64,000 nucleotides of DNA, taken from the NCBI RefSeq assembly GCF_046244365.1, contig NZ_CP176395.1, forward strand, positions 1,426,001 through 1,490,000. Direction: 5' to 3'. Positions 36,636 through 45,811 of the stretch are shown here, in pieces. The notes under the pieces are model-generated. The model worked only from the letters and a program-made list of their open reading frames with translations, was not told where the DNA came from and searched no databases. The stretch's first letter is position 1; each line of letters begins with the position of its first letter. This stretch comes from Paenibacillus_V sp046244365 (GTDB lineage: Bacteria; Bacillota; Bacilli; Paenibacillales; NBRC-103111). The translations under genes and the position numbers were made by a program.

Positions 36636-37907
36636 ATGAAGTTTAAATCGCAAGCCAGACAAAATCAACTCATTGAAAACATTACCTCTTCTCATCTCGT
36701 CGTCGGGATCGACATCGCTCAGCAGTTACATGTGGCTCGAGCTGTAAACTTCCGCGGTATCATCGTAGGAGAGCCCTTATCGTTTACTAATGACGAAGAT
36801 GGGTTCTGCAGTCTTCTTCATTGGATTCAAAAGCTGCAAACTGCTTATCACTTAAATTCAGTCATTGTAGGTATGGAGCCGACCGGTCATTACTGGCTAA
36901 ACGTATCTCGTTGGTTGGCTCGGCGCCATTTTGAAGTTGTCCTTGTTAACCCGCACCTTGTGAAAAAGAACAAAGAAAACCGGGATAACACTCGCTCAAA
37001 AAGCGATAAAAAGGATGCTCTTGTCATCGCCGACATGGTGAAAAACGGCTACTACTCGACTAGACGTAACACACCTGAAGCATTTGAAGAACTGCGTGTT
37101 CTTCTTTCGAATCGCGATTTTGTGGTTAAACGCCTCGTTAGTACCAAAAACCAAATCCACCGATGGGTGGACGTGGTCTTTCCTGAGTTAAGACAAGTAT
37201 TCAAGCACATTACTTGTATGGGTGCACTGGCAACGCTACGACTCTTCCCTACTCCGTCAGAGCTTCGAGAAAAGCAACCAGAGGAAGTAGTTCAAGGGTG
37301 GAAAACACTCATGAAGCGGCACAGTGGCTTACGAAAGGCTCAGGAACTCATTAGGTTAGCCAATCATTCGGTCGGTGCCAGGCACGCTGCATATGCTTTC
37401 CAGCTCCATTTAAAACAATTACTTGCAGAGTATGATCTCGCCTGTGAACAGCTCGAGGTCATAGAAAAGGAGATTCTATCCACATTGAAGTGTATTCCTT
37501 TTGCTGAGTCCATGCTTGCTATTAAAGGAATTAGCGCTATTTCTCTAGCTGGTATTCTCGGGGAAGCAGGTGACTTAAGCGGATTTACACATGGGAATGC
37601 CTTGCTTCGCCACGCCGGCCTTAACCTCACGGAGGCTAGTTCCGGCAAATGGTCCGGACAGATCGTCATTAGTAAACGCGGCCGTTCACGACTTCGCCGC
37701 TTCCTATTTATGGCCACGATGAGCATGGTCATGACAAATCCGGAATTCCAAGCCATGCATTCTTACAATGTTCAGACGAAGAAGCTAAAGAAAATGAGAT
37801 CCATAATGAAACTATGTAGTAAATTGGCAAGAATCTTAGTAGGTATGGCCCGTAACAGTCAAGCTTATATTCCGCTAAAAACCTTGCCACAGCAAAAGGC
37901 AGCCTAG
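36636..37907 (+). CDS. IS110-family transposase, complete
   Basis: 423 residues; ATG 36636 behind CCAGGAGG. The N-terminal RuvC-like domain has VGIDIAQQLH (first Asp), GMEPTGHYW (Glu) and SKSDKKDALVIADM (last acids of the DEDD set). The C-terminal transposase-20 domain contains IKGISAISLAGILGE and the serine-bearing LTEASSGKWSGQIVISKRG. Length and motifs look intact, so the element may be active. IS110 enzymes recombine DNA guided by a bridge RNA and leave no classical target duplication. Confidence 0.88.
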   Translation: MKFKSQARQNQLIENITSSHLVVGIDIAQQLHVARAVNFRGIIVGEPLSFTNDEDGFCSLLHWIQKLQTAYHLNSVIVGMEPTGHYWLNVSRWLARRHFEVVLVNPHLVKKNKENRDNTRSKSDKKDALVIADMVKNGYYSTRRNTPEAFEELRVLLSNRDFVVKRLVSTKNQIHRWVDVVFPELRQVFKHITCMGALATLRLFPTPSELREKQPEEVVQGWKTLMKRHSGLRKAQELIRLANHSVGARHAAYAFQLHLKQLLAEYDLACEQLEVIEKEILSTLKCIPFAESMLAIKGISAISLAGILGEAGDLSGFTHGNALLRHAGLNLTEASSGKWSGQIVISKRGRSRLRRFLFMATMSMVMTNPEFQAMHSYNVQTKKLKKMRSIMKLCSKLARILVGMARNSQAYIPLKTLPQQKAA

Positions 37908-38369
37908 CACGTCACTGATTATTTCATCGAGAATTGGCTTATTCGCAGGAATTCAAAGAAAGCACGGAGTGCCGGATACATTCAACAAAAGGGCTCTGAC
38001 CCGTTCCGTTAGCAAGACTGGCCTCCACCCCTTGGATAGGTGTAACGAAGGAATGAGAGGGCTCTGACCCGTTGAGACATGGGAGTGAAAACCTCCAGGG
38101 GCGGCGTGGAGATGCGTGCAGTATATGGAATAAATTAGGGTGGCGTCAACACCCTCTATTTCCGTACGCCCTCATGTTGCCTAGGTCAAGTCAACGGTCG
38201 TCCCCTCTGTCTTTTCTATTTTTAGACAAGGGTGAAATCCTGCGAATAAGCGAGCATTCGTGAGCAAACTAAATCAAAACGAGGGAGTTGAATGTTCACT
38301 TATTGGAATGAATCAAAGCACTTTTTATGGATGTTTTCAGCTGAAATTCATCCAACTTTTCTTACGTCG
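37908..38369. other. IS110 3' region, with 15-base direct repeat
   Basis: GGGCTCTGACCCGTT occurs at 37991-38005 and again at 38059-38073. It may mark the element's right end or a duplicated flank. No gene is seen up to 38370. Confidence 0.5.
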
Positions 38370-38914
38370 TTACTGCGCGGAAATCTCGAACTTCGTCCCG
38401 GCATCCCCGGCGAAAACAATCGAACCTCCCACGGGCAGTTCGACCTGATCCTTGCCTCCGATGACACTGAAATAGATGCATGTTCCCTTCGCATCATAAA
38501 CGGCGAAGGAGGCGTTCGAGGACATGCTCACCTTAATGATCTTGCCCCCGTCACTGTCGCTTATCGTATACCACTCGGCGTAACCGCTCGACGAAATCGT
38601 AACGGACGACTTCTTAGCGACGTTGATGGGCTTCACGGCGTTCTCGTTCACTAAGAGGCTTCCCCCGACATTCAGGTACTCAACGCCGTCCTGCTTAAAA
38701 AACGTATAACCTGAGAGATCTCGTCCGTTAATTCTCGAAATTTCAATTCTGAGACGGCCGTATTCGGACCTGTTATTCGCTTATCCAACACGTACCCCGG
38801 CAATTGTTTCGACACATTCAATTGGAGAGGGTGCATCATCAAATATACGATCGACGAATACTTCTCATTCAGCGGATAATACTTCTTGCCGTCGCGCTGA
38901 GTCCATACTTCCAT
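38370..38914 (-). pseudogene. Frameshifted C-terminal fragment of an unidentified protein
   Basis: On the minus strand one frame reads MEVWTQRDGKKYYPLNEKYS... to SELK near 38745, then the natural continuation (ISRINGRDLSGYTFFKQDG, later a beta-rich end KIIKVSMSSNASFAVYD) is one base out of frame. Loss of one A from an AAAA run after SEL explains it. The end looks like a small beta-sandwich domain. I cannot name the protein; the context, between IS110 and small host genes, suggests an old host gene in decay. Confidence 0.5.
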
Positions 38915-39159
38915 TGTCTCTGTTGGAATATCTTGGGGCTTTTGCTTTCTTTATTGCACCAACTAATTTAGCCTTTATGCGACCTTGTATCATTTGCGGC
39001 CCTCATCCATTAAATTGACTTACTCCATAATTCAACAATTAATCTTCTAATACCTCCCATCAAATCGACGGGATTCAACATAAAAAGAGCCAGTGCATTA
39101 GTTGTGGGATCTTGAAATTCGCGTAGGTCTACCCCGATCCGAGCAGCTGAGGAGCGAAC

Positions 39160-39567
39160 CTACGCCATTCTGTTCCTTTCCAATAAGTCCTTACCGTAAC
39201 GTTGATAAAGCTTTAGGAATCGGTTGTCGATATGCATATGGTTTAAGATCCCCATATAATCAACCCCAGGATCCGAGTGACGGTAATCTTGAGTAATAAA
39301 GTAAAGGTTGAAGTAAACATGATCGTCATCGTCCAATCTGCTGATACTGTCGAAAAGACCTTCAACATCGGCTCGGTTCAAGTATCTAAAGGTTTTTCTC
39401 TCCTCTATAATATAGAACGGATACGATAGTGTACTTATTGAAATGGTAGTCTGGAAATTCCTCAAATCTTCGGGAATTAAATTAAAGTATTCCTTTGCCG
39501 CTCCTTCATCTAGAAGGATGCCTGATATCCAAGTTCGTTTACCGTTGTAAGCTTCAATAATAAACAT
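39160..39567 (-). CDS. Hypothetical protein, 135 aa
   Basis: Start ATG at 39567 (MFIIEAYNGKRTWISGILL) behind GGGGGCAGGAAG; a longer reading has no ribosome site. The protein is rich in Asp, Tyr and Phe, with LDDDDHVYFNLYFITQDYRH in the second half, and has no membrane helix or signal. It may be a small immunity-type or SMI1-like protein by general character, but I cannot assign it. It is followed downstream by a GCGTAGGT/ACCTACGC dyad (39121-39166) that includes its stop. Confidence 0.55.
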   Translation of the reverse strand: MFIIEAYNGKRTWISGILLDEGAAKEYFNLIPEDLRNFQTTISISTLSYPFYIIEERKTFRYLNRADVEGLFDSISRLDDDDHVYFNLYFITQDYRHSDPGVDYMGILNHMHIDNRFLKLYQRYGKDLLERNRMA

Positions 39568-39666
39568 CTTCCTGCCCCCTCGATACATCATTGGTTTCCA
39601 CTTGACTTTAGTTGTTATCTGTAATTGAACAGTCAATGAGACAGAAAGTCAAATGCTGATTCACAC

Positions 39667-39936
39667 CTACCCTTCCTCGAACATAACGGAGAACTCCTTG
39701 CGTATCGCATCGTAACAGTGATCGCATACCATGATGTTCTTGTCGCCCGTACTGATTAGCTTTGCTTCGATACGATAATCTGTGTCGGGAAGAACCTCGG
39801 GCGGCATGAAGCTCGTACTACATACCCTGCAGGAACCGTGGAGCTTCATGTAATCCTCCATGCAAAGTGAACCCATATCATGGGTTAAATGATTGAACAG
39901 CATTTCGGCTTCCTTCTGACAAAATACACAACTCAT
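39667..39936 (-). CDS. Small zinc-ribbon-like protein, 89 aa
   Basis: Start ATG at 39936 behind GGAGG. Three CxxC pairs (CVFC at 3-6, CRVC near 36 and CDHC near 71) suggest one or two zinc sites. No catalytic motif is visible. It is in the same direction as the 135-residue gene, 99 bases upstream of it, so the two may share a transcript. Function unknown. Confidence 0.6.
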   Translation of the reverse strand: MSCVFCQKEAEMLFNHLTHDMGSLCMEDYMKLHGSCRVCSTSFMPPEVLPDTDYRIEAKLISTGDKNIMVCDHCYDAIRKEFSVMFEEG

Positions 39937-39972
39937 CTACAACGCCTCCAAATTGTTATTGAACGCAAAAAG

Positions 39973-40021
39973 ACCGCATGATCAAGTCAGACCATTCTTT
40001 GTGGTCCGCTTATCATGCGGT
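39973..40021. terminator. Hairpin, probable terminator on the minus strand
   Basis: ACCGCATGAT (39973-39982) pairs with ATCATGCGGT (40012-40021). An A-rich stretch on the left would read as a T tract in minus-strand transcripts. Confidence 0.5.
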
Positions 40022-40239
40022 GCTTCCGCATTTCAACGTGATATTCACTTTAGCTAAATATATCTTAATCGGAGTGAATAGACAAGTAGATCCCCATATG
40101 CTTTCAGGAGGGGACTGCATATGGGTAGAAGGGATGATGAGAAGCGATATCGTGGAGAGGGCAATACCGTCTCTCACTTACTATAATTTTGAATGATAAT
40201 GGATATCTTGATTCCCACTTATGAATTTTTCAATCTCAT

Positions 40240-40830
40240 CACAATCCGTTCGGACATGAACCGCTGCAGGCCGCTGTTATGCCGGGCTCTCCGTTCGTAT
40301 TCTCGAATACTACCGCCGGCCTGAATCCGGATAAACTGAAGCGGCTTGCCGAGATTTTGGACTGGTTATGCGGGAAGGAAGGATTTTTGCTCACCCATTA
40401 CGGGCTGGAGGGTAAACATTACACGCGGCAGGGCAATACGATTACGCTGATCCCGTCCGGGATCGAGAACGATATCGTCAAGCAGGGCCGATTTCTCGAT
40501 ATATGGGGCTTTTTTACCCCGATGTCCCCTCAAGTTTTGGGCCTGAAGGTGATCGATCCGCGGATGACGGCAAGGGAGGAGACGATTGCCCGGACGATTG
40601 CCGGCATTCCCGTGCATGAAGGCGTCGGAACCACGCTGACGCCGCCGCTAGGCGTAAGCGTCGAAACGATGCGCGACAAGCAGAACGAGCTGCAGGTGCG
40701 CATGCTGTTTACGGACAAGTCGGGGAGAAACTGGCCGGAATACCGCAAGGAAATCATGCAAAACTACAACGGCGACGAAATATTCAGACAGTATGAAATC
40801 AAAATCCGCGAGGCACACGAAGGCAAATGA
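40240..40830 (+). pseudogene. Extracellular solute-binding lipoprotein, C-terminal fragment
   Basis: GC-rich host DNA resumes at about 40240. The frame NPFGHEPLQAAVMPGSPF continues to a normal stop at 40830 with HYGLEGKHYT and GIENDIVKQGRF, typical of the large sugar-binding lipoproteins common in Paenibacillus. The signal peptide and the N-terminal two-thirds are missing, so the protein cannot be exported. An AraC-type regulator fragment follows, as in complete uptake loci of this type. Confidence 0.7.
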
Positions 40831-40855
40831 GTAGCAATATGGAACGAGGGAAGAC

Positions 40856-41000
40856 ATGCGCACGAACTGGTTCAACAGGCTGCTGATATCGTATCTTCCG
40901 TTTTTTTGGGCGATCAGTTGACGCTTCTGTCGCTTGCCTATTTGTCGTTGAACGAGATGTCCAAAAGCGCCGTGCGGGCGGCGCTTCGCTATCCAAGATT
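40856..41000 (+). pseudogene. N-terminal fragment of a membrane-bound AraC-type regulator
   Basis: MRTNWFNRLLISYLPFFW then, one frame over, TLLSLAYLSLNEMSKSAVRAA: the first membrane helix and sensor region of the two-helix AraC regulators that sit beside Paenibacillus sugar-uptake genes. A frameshift near 40919 and loss of everything after about 41000 leave only this stub. It abuts a BlaR1-type fragment. Confidence 0.55.
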
Positions 41001-41049
41001 GACGATTGGATGTTTCGAACGGTTCTGACTAATACGACGATTAAGCGTT

Positions 41050-42572
41050 CCTATCAACCTGCAAGCCGTTATTACAATCCTTTTGGTTGTATGGATCGGC
41101 AAATTGACCGGTGAGCGGTATCGTACGCAATGGCGCTATTTTACTTGGCTTGCTTTAGCTCTACGCCTAGCTCTTCCTGTAGCATGGCAACTGCCACAAG
41201 CCGTCGCTGTGCTAACGCTACCAAACATCGTCGATCAGTTTACGCCCAATGCCGGTCCATCTGTTGCAAATATGCCTTTATCGGCGGTAACGTCAACGGA
41301 AACTAGCGGATCGGAGTCCGCTTCAAATACGGCTCCTTCCGGTTTTTCGCCGGATATTTTAACTATAGTATCTTGGATATGGCTGCTGGGAGCAGCATGC
41401 TATTTATCCTGGCGGCTTATCAATTATCGGCTTACATTGCGAAGTTTAAGGGCCTTCTCGCGACCAGTCGGTCCGCGTGAGCATGCACTAATGTCTGGAC
41501 TGAAGGCAACAATGGGTTTGAATCGGCGCATCGACCTATATCAATGCCCGCTTGCTAGCAGTCCGATGTTAATCGGCTATATACGGCCTACAATCCTATT
41601 GCCTGATACCCGTCTGACAGATGAGCAACTTTCGCTGATCCTACAGCATGAATTGACTCATGCCCAGCGGCGCTCATGACATGGGTTGCTGCCTTGCACT
41701 GGTTCAACCCGTTCATCCATTGGATGGTCCGCATGTCTTATGATGATTTGGAAAAAATCTGCGACAGTCGCGTTATAAAACATGCTTATGTTCGCACTCG
41801 ACAAGTTTATGCCAACACAATCATCCATTACATGAGAAATAAGATAAGTAAAGGTTCGACCTTATCTACTTCTTTCCTAGGAGGGGGCCGCATCATGAAA
41901 GAGCGATTTAAGTTGATTTTTCAATATCAACCCCAAAAATCGGCAACCTGGGTTTTCTGTCTCCTTTTGATCATGATCCTTGCCGGGGGTACCTTGGTGT
42001 CTTGCCAAAGCCAGTCGATCCAAAGCAATGGTAAAGGCAGTATTGCTAAGCTTTACGCCTTATTCGGTTCATCGGAACAAGATGTGTTGGCATCCTTGTC
42101 ACTGAATACGGACCAAAATATCGAGAAAACGACTTTAAGCCCCAATAGCGTGGATTACCTGTTGAAGCAACCTGTTCAAGTACATGGCCATTCGAGCCAA
42201 CTGCAGCTTGGCTTCTACAATAATATTCTCATGGCATTGCAATACCGGTTTGACAACCATAAAGATGCATTTGATGTCAGCAAAGCGCTGAGAGATGAAC
42301 TGGTTAAACTGCTTGGTCAACCTAGCACAATTGAAGGTCATCCAAACCGGCTGAATACATTGACGGCCTTGCCGACCGGACGAACTTTGCCCGCGGAGTA
42401 TTTGGAAGAATGGAGCATCACGGTGGAGCCGCAGGTTTTAGCTGATCTACTCGGAAATACAACCCTTTCCGTTAACCTAGAACTGCGACTCTCCTTGCTT
42501 GACGAATCCCATGCTTCCGTGTCCGTCCGCTACTCAATGAATCGAAATAGTTTGCAGCCGCCTCGTCCTTGA
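41050..42572 (+). pseudogene. BlaR1/MecR1-type M56 peptidase, split at the active site
   Basis: The first part (LQAVITILLVVWIGKLTG... to 41679) has membrane helices and ends LQHELTHAQRRS, the HExxH zinc motif. The second part (41676-42572) resumes in another frame with MTWVAALHWFNPFIHWMVR, the helix that should follow, and runs through an unrelated extracytoplasmic C-terminal domain (LAGGTLVSC, a lipobox-like helix, then about 170 residues). Normally more residues separate the two, so a short deletion plus frameshift occurred next to the zinc site. The true N-terminus and a BlaI-type partner are missing upstream. A four-base overlap (ATGA) could allow coupled translation of two pieces, but I favour a pseudogene. 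Confidence 0.65.
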
Positions 42573-42703
42573 ACGAAAGGTTAAAGTCGTAAGCTTCTTT
42601 AGACAAGTTAAATCATGGTTCTCAAACTGCACGGAAATTAAAAGCCAGGAATGTGAGAAGTAGCTGCTCGGTCTGGCCGTAGATTGACTTCAATAAACAG
42701 AAT

Positions 42704-42745
42704 GGCAGCCTTGGATGAAAATAAAGTCCTAGGCTGCCCTTTTTA
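42704..42745 (+). terminator. Rho-independent terminator
   Basis: GGCAGCCTTGGA (42704-42715) pairs with TCCTAGGCTGCC (42727-42738), then a T run. The loop AAAATAAAG and part of the stem repeat those of the hairpin at 36447-36499. Bases 42746-43092 hold a second stem (GAAGCTGCC/GGCAGCTTC near 42775-42805) and the leader of the following IS110 fragment. Confidence 0.7.
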
Positions 42746-43092
42746 TTTGAACTATCCTGCCCTTTAGTTTAATGAAGCTGCCGGGATCGCTCCTTGGCAG
42801 CTTCATGGTGGCGATATTGAACAATCGTATCCGTTAGCCACACATGCAGCGCAAGCGCCGCACCACAGATGATGAAAATGGGAGGCGGAATCCGTCAATA
42901 CTGGTACTACGGCTGGGAGAGGAAGGTCGATAAGCTATGGTGCCTTAGAGCCCATCCGTTAGTCTGACTCCAACGATCACGGTGCATCACAGATTGTCGC
43001 TCCCTTTTGGGAAGCACTCATGGGAGATTAATCCTGCTCTGATTGTTGCACCAGCCTCTTGCCTAATAAGCCGTAGAGAGGGCGTATTAAGA

Positions 43093-43695
43093 ATGGAAGT
43101 TGTCATTGAACGGGCATGCGGAATGGACATTCACAAGGATACTACTACTGCATGCATCATCACATCCATGGGAAAGGAGATCCAAACGTTTTCAACGAAA
43201 ACTGTACATTTATTACAACTCATCGATTGGATTAAACAACATGAATGTTCCCACGTTGCAATGGAAAGTACAGGAGTATTTTGGAAACCTATCGTCAACC
43301 TGCTCGAAGCGGAAGGAATTGAATTTTTGGTGGTGAATGCCCAGCATATGAAGGCTTTACCTGGACGTAAGACCGATGTCAAAGATTCGGAATGGATTGC
43401 TAAGCTTCTCCGTCATGGCTTACTTAAAGCCAGCTTCATTCCCAACCGAAATCAACGAGAACTTCGAGAGCTTGTTCGGTATCGCCGAAGCATCATTGAA
43501 GAGAGATCCAGGCAGCACAATCGTATTCAGAAGGTGTTAGAAGGAGCGAACATTAAGCTCGGCTCCGTTGTTTCGGATATTATGGGTGTTTCTTCGCGAG
43601 ACATGCTTCGTGCCATTGCAGATGGTGAAGATGATCCCGAAAAACTAGCGAGCTTCGCTCGACGCACTCGAAAGAAGATGCCTCGAACTTGCTGA
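43093..43695 (+). pseudogene. IS110-family transposase, N-terminal half only
   Basis: 200 residues, ATG 43093 after GAGAGGG. CGMDIHKDTT, AMESTGVFW and TDVKDSEWIAKLLRHGLL are the DEDD motifs of the RuvC-like domain. The frame ends at KKMPRTC and the C-terminal serine domain is absent, so it cannot recombine. It is of a different subgroup from the complete copy at 36.6 kb. Confidence 0.78.
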
Positions 43696-43846
43696 GGGCA
43701 TTTTAGGAAAATTTACGGGTTGGAGAAAATATATGCAGCGAGCTGGCGGTTCCACTGGCATTGGCAGCCACACTACGAATGGGCATTGCGCGAATCCGGC
43801 ACGACATCGAATTTCGCCACGACAGGATGGATTAAGGATATATATC

Positions 43847-43897
43847 AAAGGAAAGCCCGATTTACCACAACGCCAATGTGGATTCGAGCTTTCCTTT
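43847..43897. terminator. Hairpin before the defence island
   Basis: AAAGGAAAGC (43847-43856) and GCTTTCCTTT (43888-43897) are perfectly complementary, with CCACA/TGTGG inside. It separates the IS110 debris from the operon promoter. Confidence 0.55.
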
Positions 43898-43948
43898 AAC
43901 TGTTTAAATACAACAAGCAATAGACATGAAAAAGTAGATAATAACAGC

Positions 43949-43986
43949 ATATTTAATTTTGGTATTCACATACCAAAATTAAATAT
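43949..43986. promoter_or_regulatory. Perfect 17-base palindrome, putative operator
   Basis: The arms 43949-43965 and 43970-43986 are exact complements around a TCAC centre; the core is TTTTGGTAT/ATACCAAAA. It ends four bases before the -35 box of the restriction operon, a position from which a bound protein could repress or activate. The HTH of the macrodomain protein in the same island is one candidate binder. Confidence 0.7.
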
Positions 43987-43989
43987 CAT

Positions 43990-44018
43990 TTGACATGAAT
44001 TATCTGCGGTGCTATATT
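43990..44018 (+). promoter_or_regulatory. Promoter of the restriction island
   Basis: TTGACA (43990-43995), exactly 17 bases, TATATT (44013-44018). A near-consensus sigma-A promoter about 45 bases before the first start codon. Confidence 0.75.
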
Positions 44019-44062
44019 TTATTTATGATAACAGTGAGTTGTTTTGCAAGGGGGTTATAAAG

Positions 44063-45685
44063 ATGCGTAACGACAAGCGGATGAACCATATTTGGAATCG
44101 TTATAATGCATTGAGAGGATATACTGCTCAGTCGGAGTTGCCTGTTGCATTGTTTCTTTTGAAAAAGACAAAAGAGGAATTTGTATCAAATTCAAAAAAA
44201 CCTACTGAGCAGAAAGCTTATGAGGTGATGCTTTCAATTTCGAATAGTTGCGGAATGAAAAATCCATATCCGGATTCAAAGGCGTTTTTTGGTGCTTTTA
44301 TGGCTATGGATGATGAAGAAATTGATTGGGAAATGGCTCTTGCATCTGCAGATCATAAAGAGATGTTTTATATACCGAAAGTGCTGATTACCGAATTTGA
44401 AAAACACTTTAATCCAAACACTAAGACGGTATTGATTCCTGAAGCTGAGAAATTTGTACCTTACCTTACTGAATTAGTAAGCCGACATTCTGATTGCGAA
44501 TTCTTCATAACTACCATGAATAGCGCGAGTAAAGTTCTTCTCGATGAAATGTTTAAGGAGCATGTGGATGTAATTGTCGAACAGACTAGTATTTATGAGT
44601 ACGAGTTTTCAGCAAGGAAGTTTGATTTAATTCTGGCGGTACCTGTATTTGGAGCAAGAGAACGCGGCGAAGTTAATGGAGATTTCATTTGTAGGGAATA
44701 TGAAATGATAGCTGTAGAGAACTTGCTCTTACACTTGAATAGTTCGGGTGTATTAGTAATTGTACTTCCAGCTAGAATAACTTTTGCTGCCGGCTCGGTT
44801 AAGGACTTAAGAGATTTTATACAAGGTATGTATAAATTGGAAGAAATAGCTGAGCTACCAACTGGGATATTTGCATCTACCGCTATTAAGACCTATATGT
44901 TTACGATCACAACTGGCCGAACAGAAGATGTAATGATTAAAAGGTATGATGCTGATACAAGCAACATCAAAAAAAATGGAATCAATGAGCTGGTTCTCCT
45001 TGATGATACGTTTGTTATGCTGGAAGAGCTAAGTGAAATGGGTTATTGGAATGTCGATCATATCTTTGCGATGGTGGATGAAGATTGGCAACGGTATCAG
45101 AACTCAAACATAAAAAAAGAAGAGTTAGGTAATATTGCCGAAGTTTTTCGAGGAAAGGCGATCAACAAAAAAGATACTAATGGTAGCATTGGAGTCGTAA
45201 ATATATCGAATCTAAATGATTTTGACATTGATTATGAGGGCCTTGATCACATCGAAGAGGAAGAACGTAAAGTTGCAAATTACTTACTTAAAAATGGTGA
45301 TTTATTATTGCCAGCACGGGGAACAGTGATCAGAATAGCAGTTTTCCAAGAACAGAAGTATCCTTGCATCGCGTCATCAAACATTATTGTAATAAGACCG
45401 GATGAAAAACTGCTTTTAGGGACGTACTTAAAAGTTTTCTTGGATAGTCCGATGGGGAACAAAGTCTTAGCAGGAAAGCAGCAGGGAACAGTCGTCATCA
45501 ATATTAGCTATAAAGACTTGAAAGCGCTAGAAGTTCCGTTGCTTAGGGTTGAAGAACAAAAAGTGATCGCAGAAGAATATGAACGGGAGCGTTCCAGATA
45601 TGTAGAAAGCATTCGTCTTGCTGAGAATAGATGGAATGAAGTAATGGAGCGTCTTCAAAATACTTTTTTGAATGTGAAGCAATAA
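44063..45685 (+). CDS. Degenerate N6-methylase fused to a type I specificity (TRD) domain
   Basis: 540 residues; ATG 44063 follows AAGGGGG. The first 330 residues align in plan with N6-adenine methylases, but where (N/D)PP(F/Y) should stand in FDLILAxPPFG the sequence is FDLILAVPVFG (about 187-197), and no DxxxGxG SAM loop is seen. So the methylase part is probably inactive. From about 355 comes an HsdS-like target-recognition domain (LGNIAEVFRGKAINKK, LLPARGTVIRIAVF, VEEQKVIAEEYERE). It could be a DNA-reading scaffold or a decoy specificity subunit. First gene of the operon; a 126-base gap follows. Confidence 0.7.
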   Translation: MRNDKRMNHIWNRYNALRGYTAQSELPVALFLLKKTKEEFVSNSKKPTEQKAYEVMLSISNSCGMKNPYPDSKAFFGAFMAMDDEEIDWEMALASADHKEMFYIPKVLITEFEKHFNPNTKTVLIPEAEKFVPYLTELVSRHSDCEFFITTMNSASKVLLDEMFKEHVDVIVEQTSIYEYEFSARKFDLILAVPVFGARERGEVNGDFICREYEMIAVENLLLHLNSSGVLVIVLPARITFAAGSVKDLRDFIQGMYKLEEIAELPTGIFASTAIKTYMFTITTGRTEDVMIKRYDADTSNIKKNGINELVLLDDTFVMLEELSEMGYWNVDHIFAMVDEDWQRYQNSNIKKEELGNIAEVFRGKAINKKDTNGSIGVVNISNLNDFDIDYEGLDHIEEEERKVANYLLKNGDLLLPARGTVIRIAVFQEQKYPCIASSNIIVIRPDEKLLLGTYLKVFLDSPMGNKVLAGKQQGTVVINISYKDLKALEVPLLRVEEQKVIAEEYERERSRYVESIRLAENRWNEVMERLQNTFLNVKQ

Positions 45686-45811
45686 AATATTTGACTTAGA
45701 TAACTGTGATGTAATGGAAGAGTTATATAAATAGTCGGTAAAAAGGAAATCGTATGCTGAGACTGACTTCGCGGCGAAAAGTATCAGCCCGGCACCAGGG
45801 GAGGAAATTAC

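Noticed and set aside
38281..38654. Plus-strand open frames of 60-120 codons
   Set aside because: They are antisense to the frameshifted minus-strand gene, which has a coherent protein-like sequence once one base is restored.
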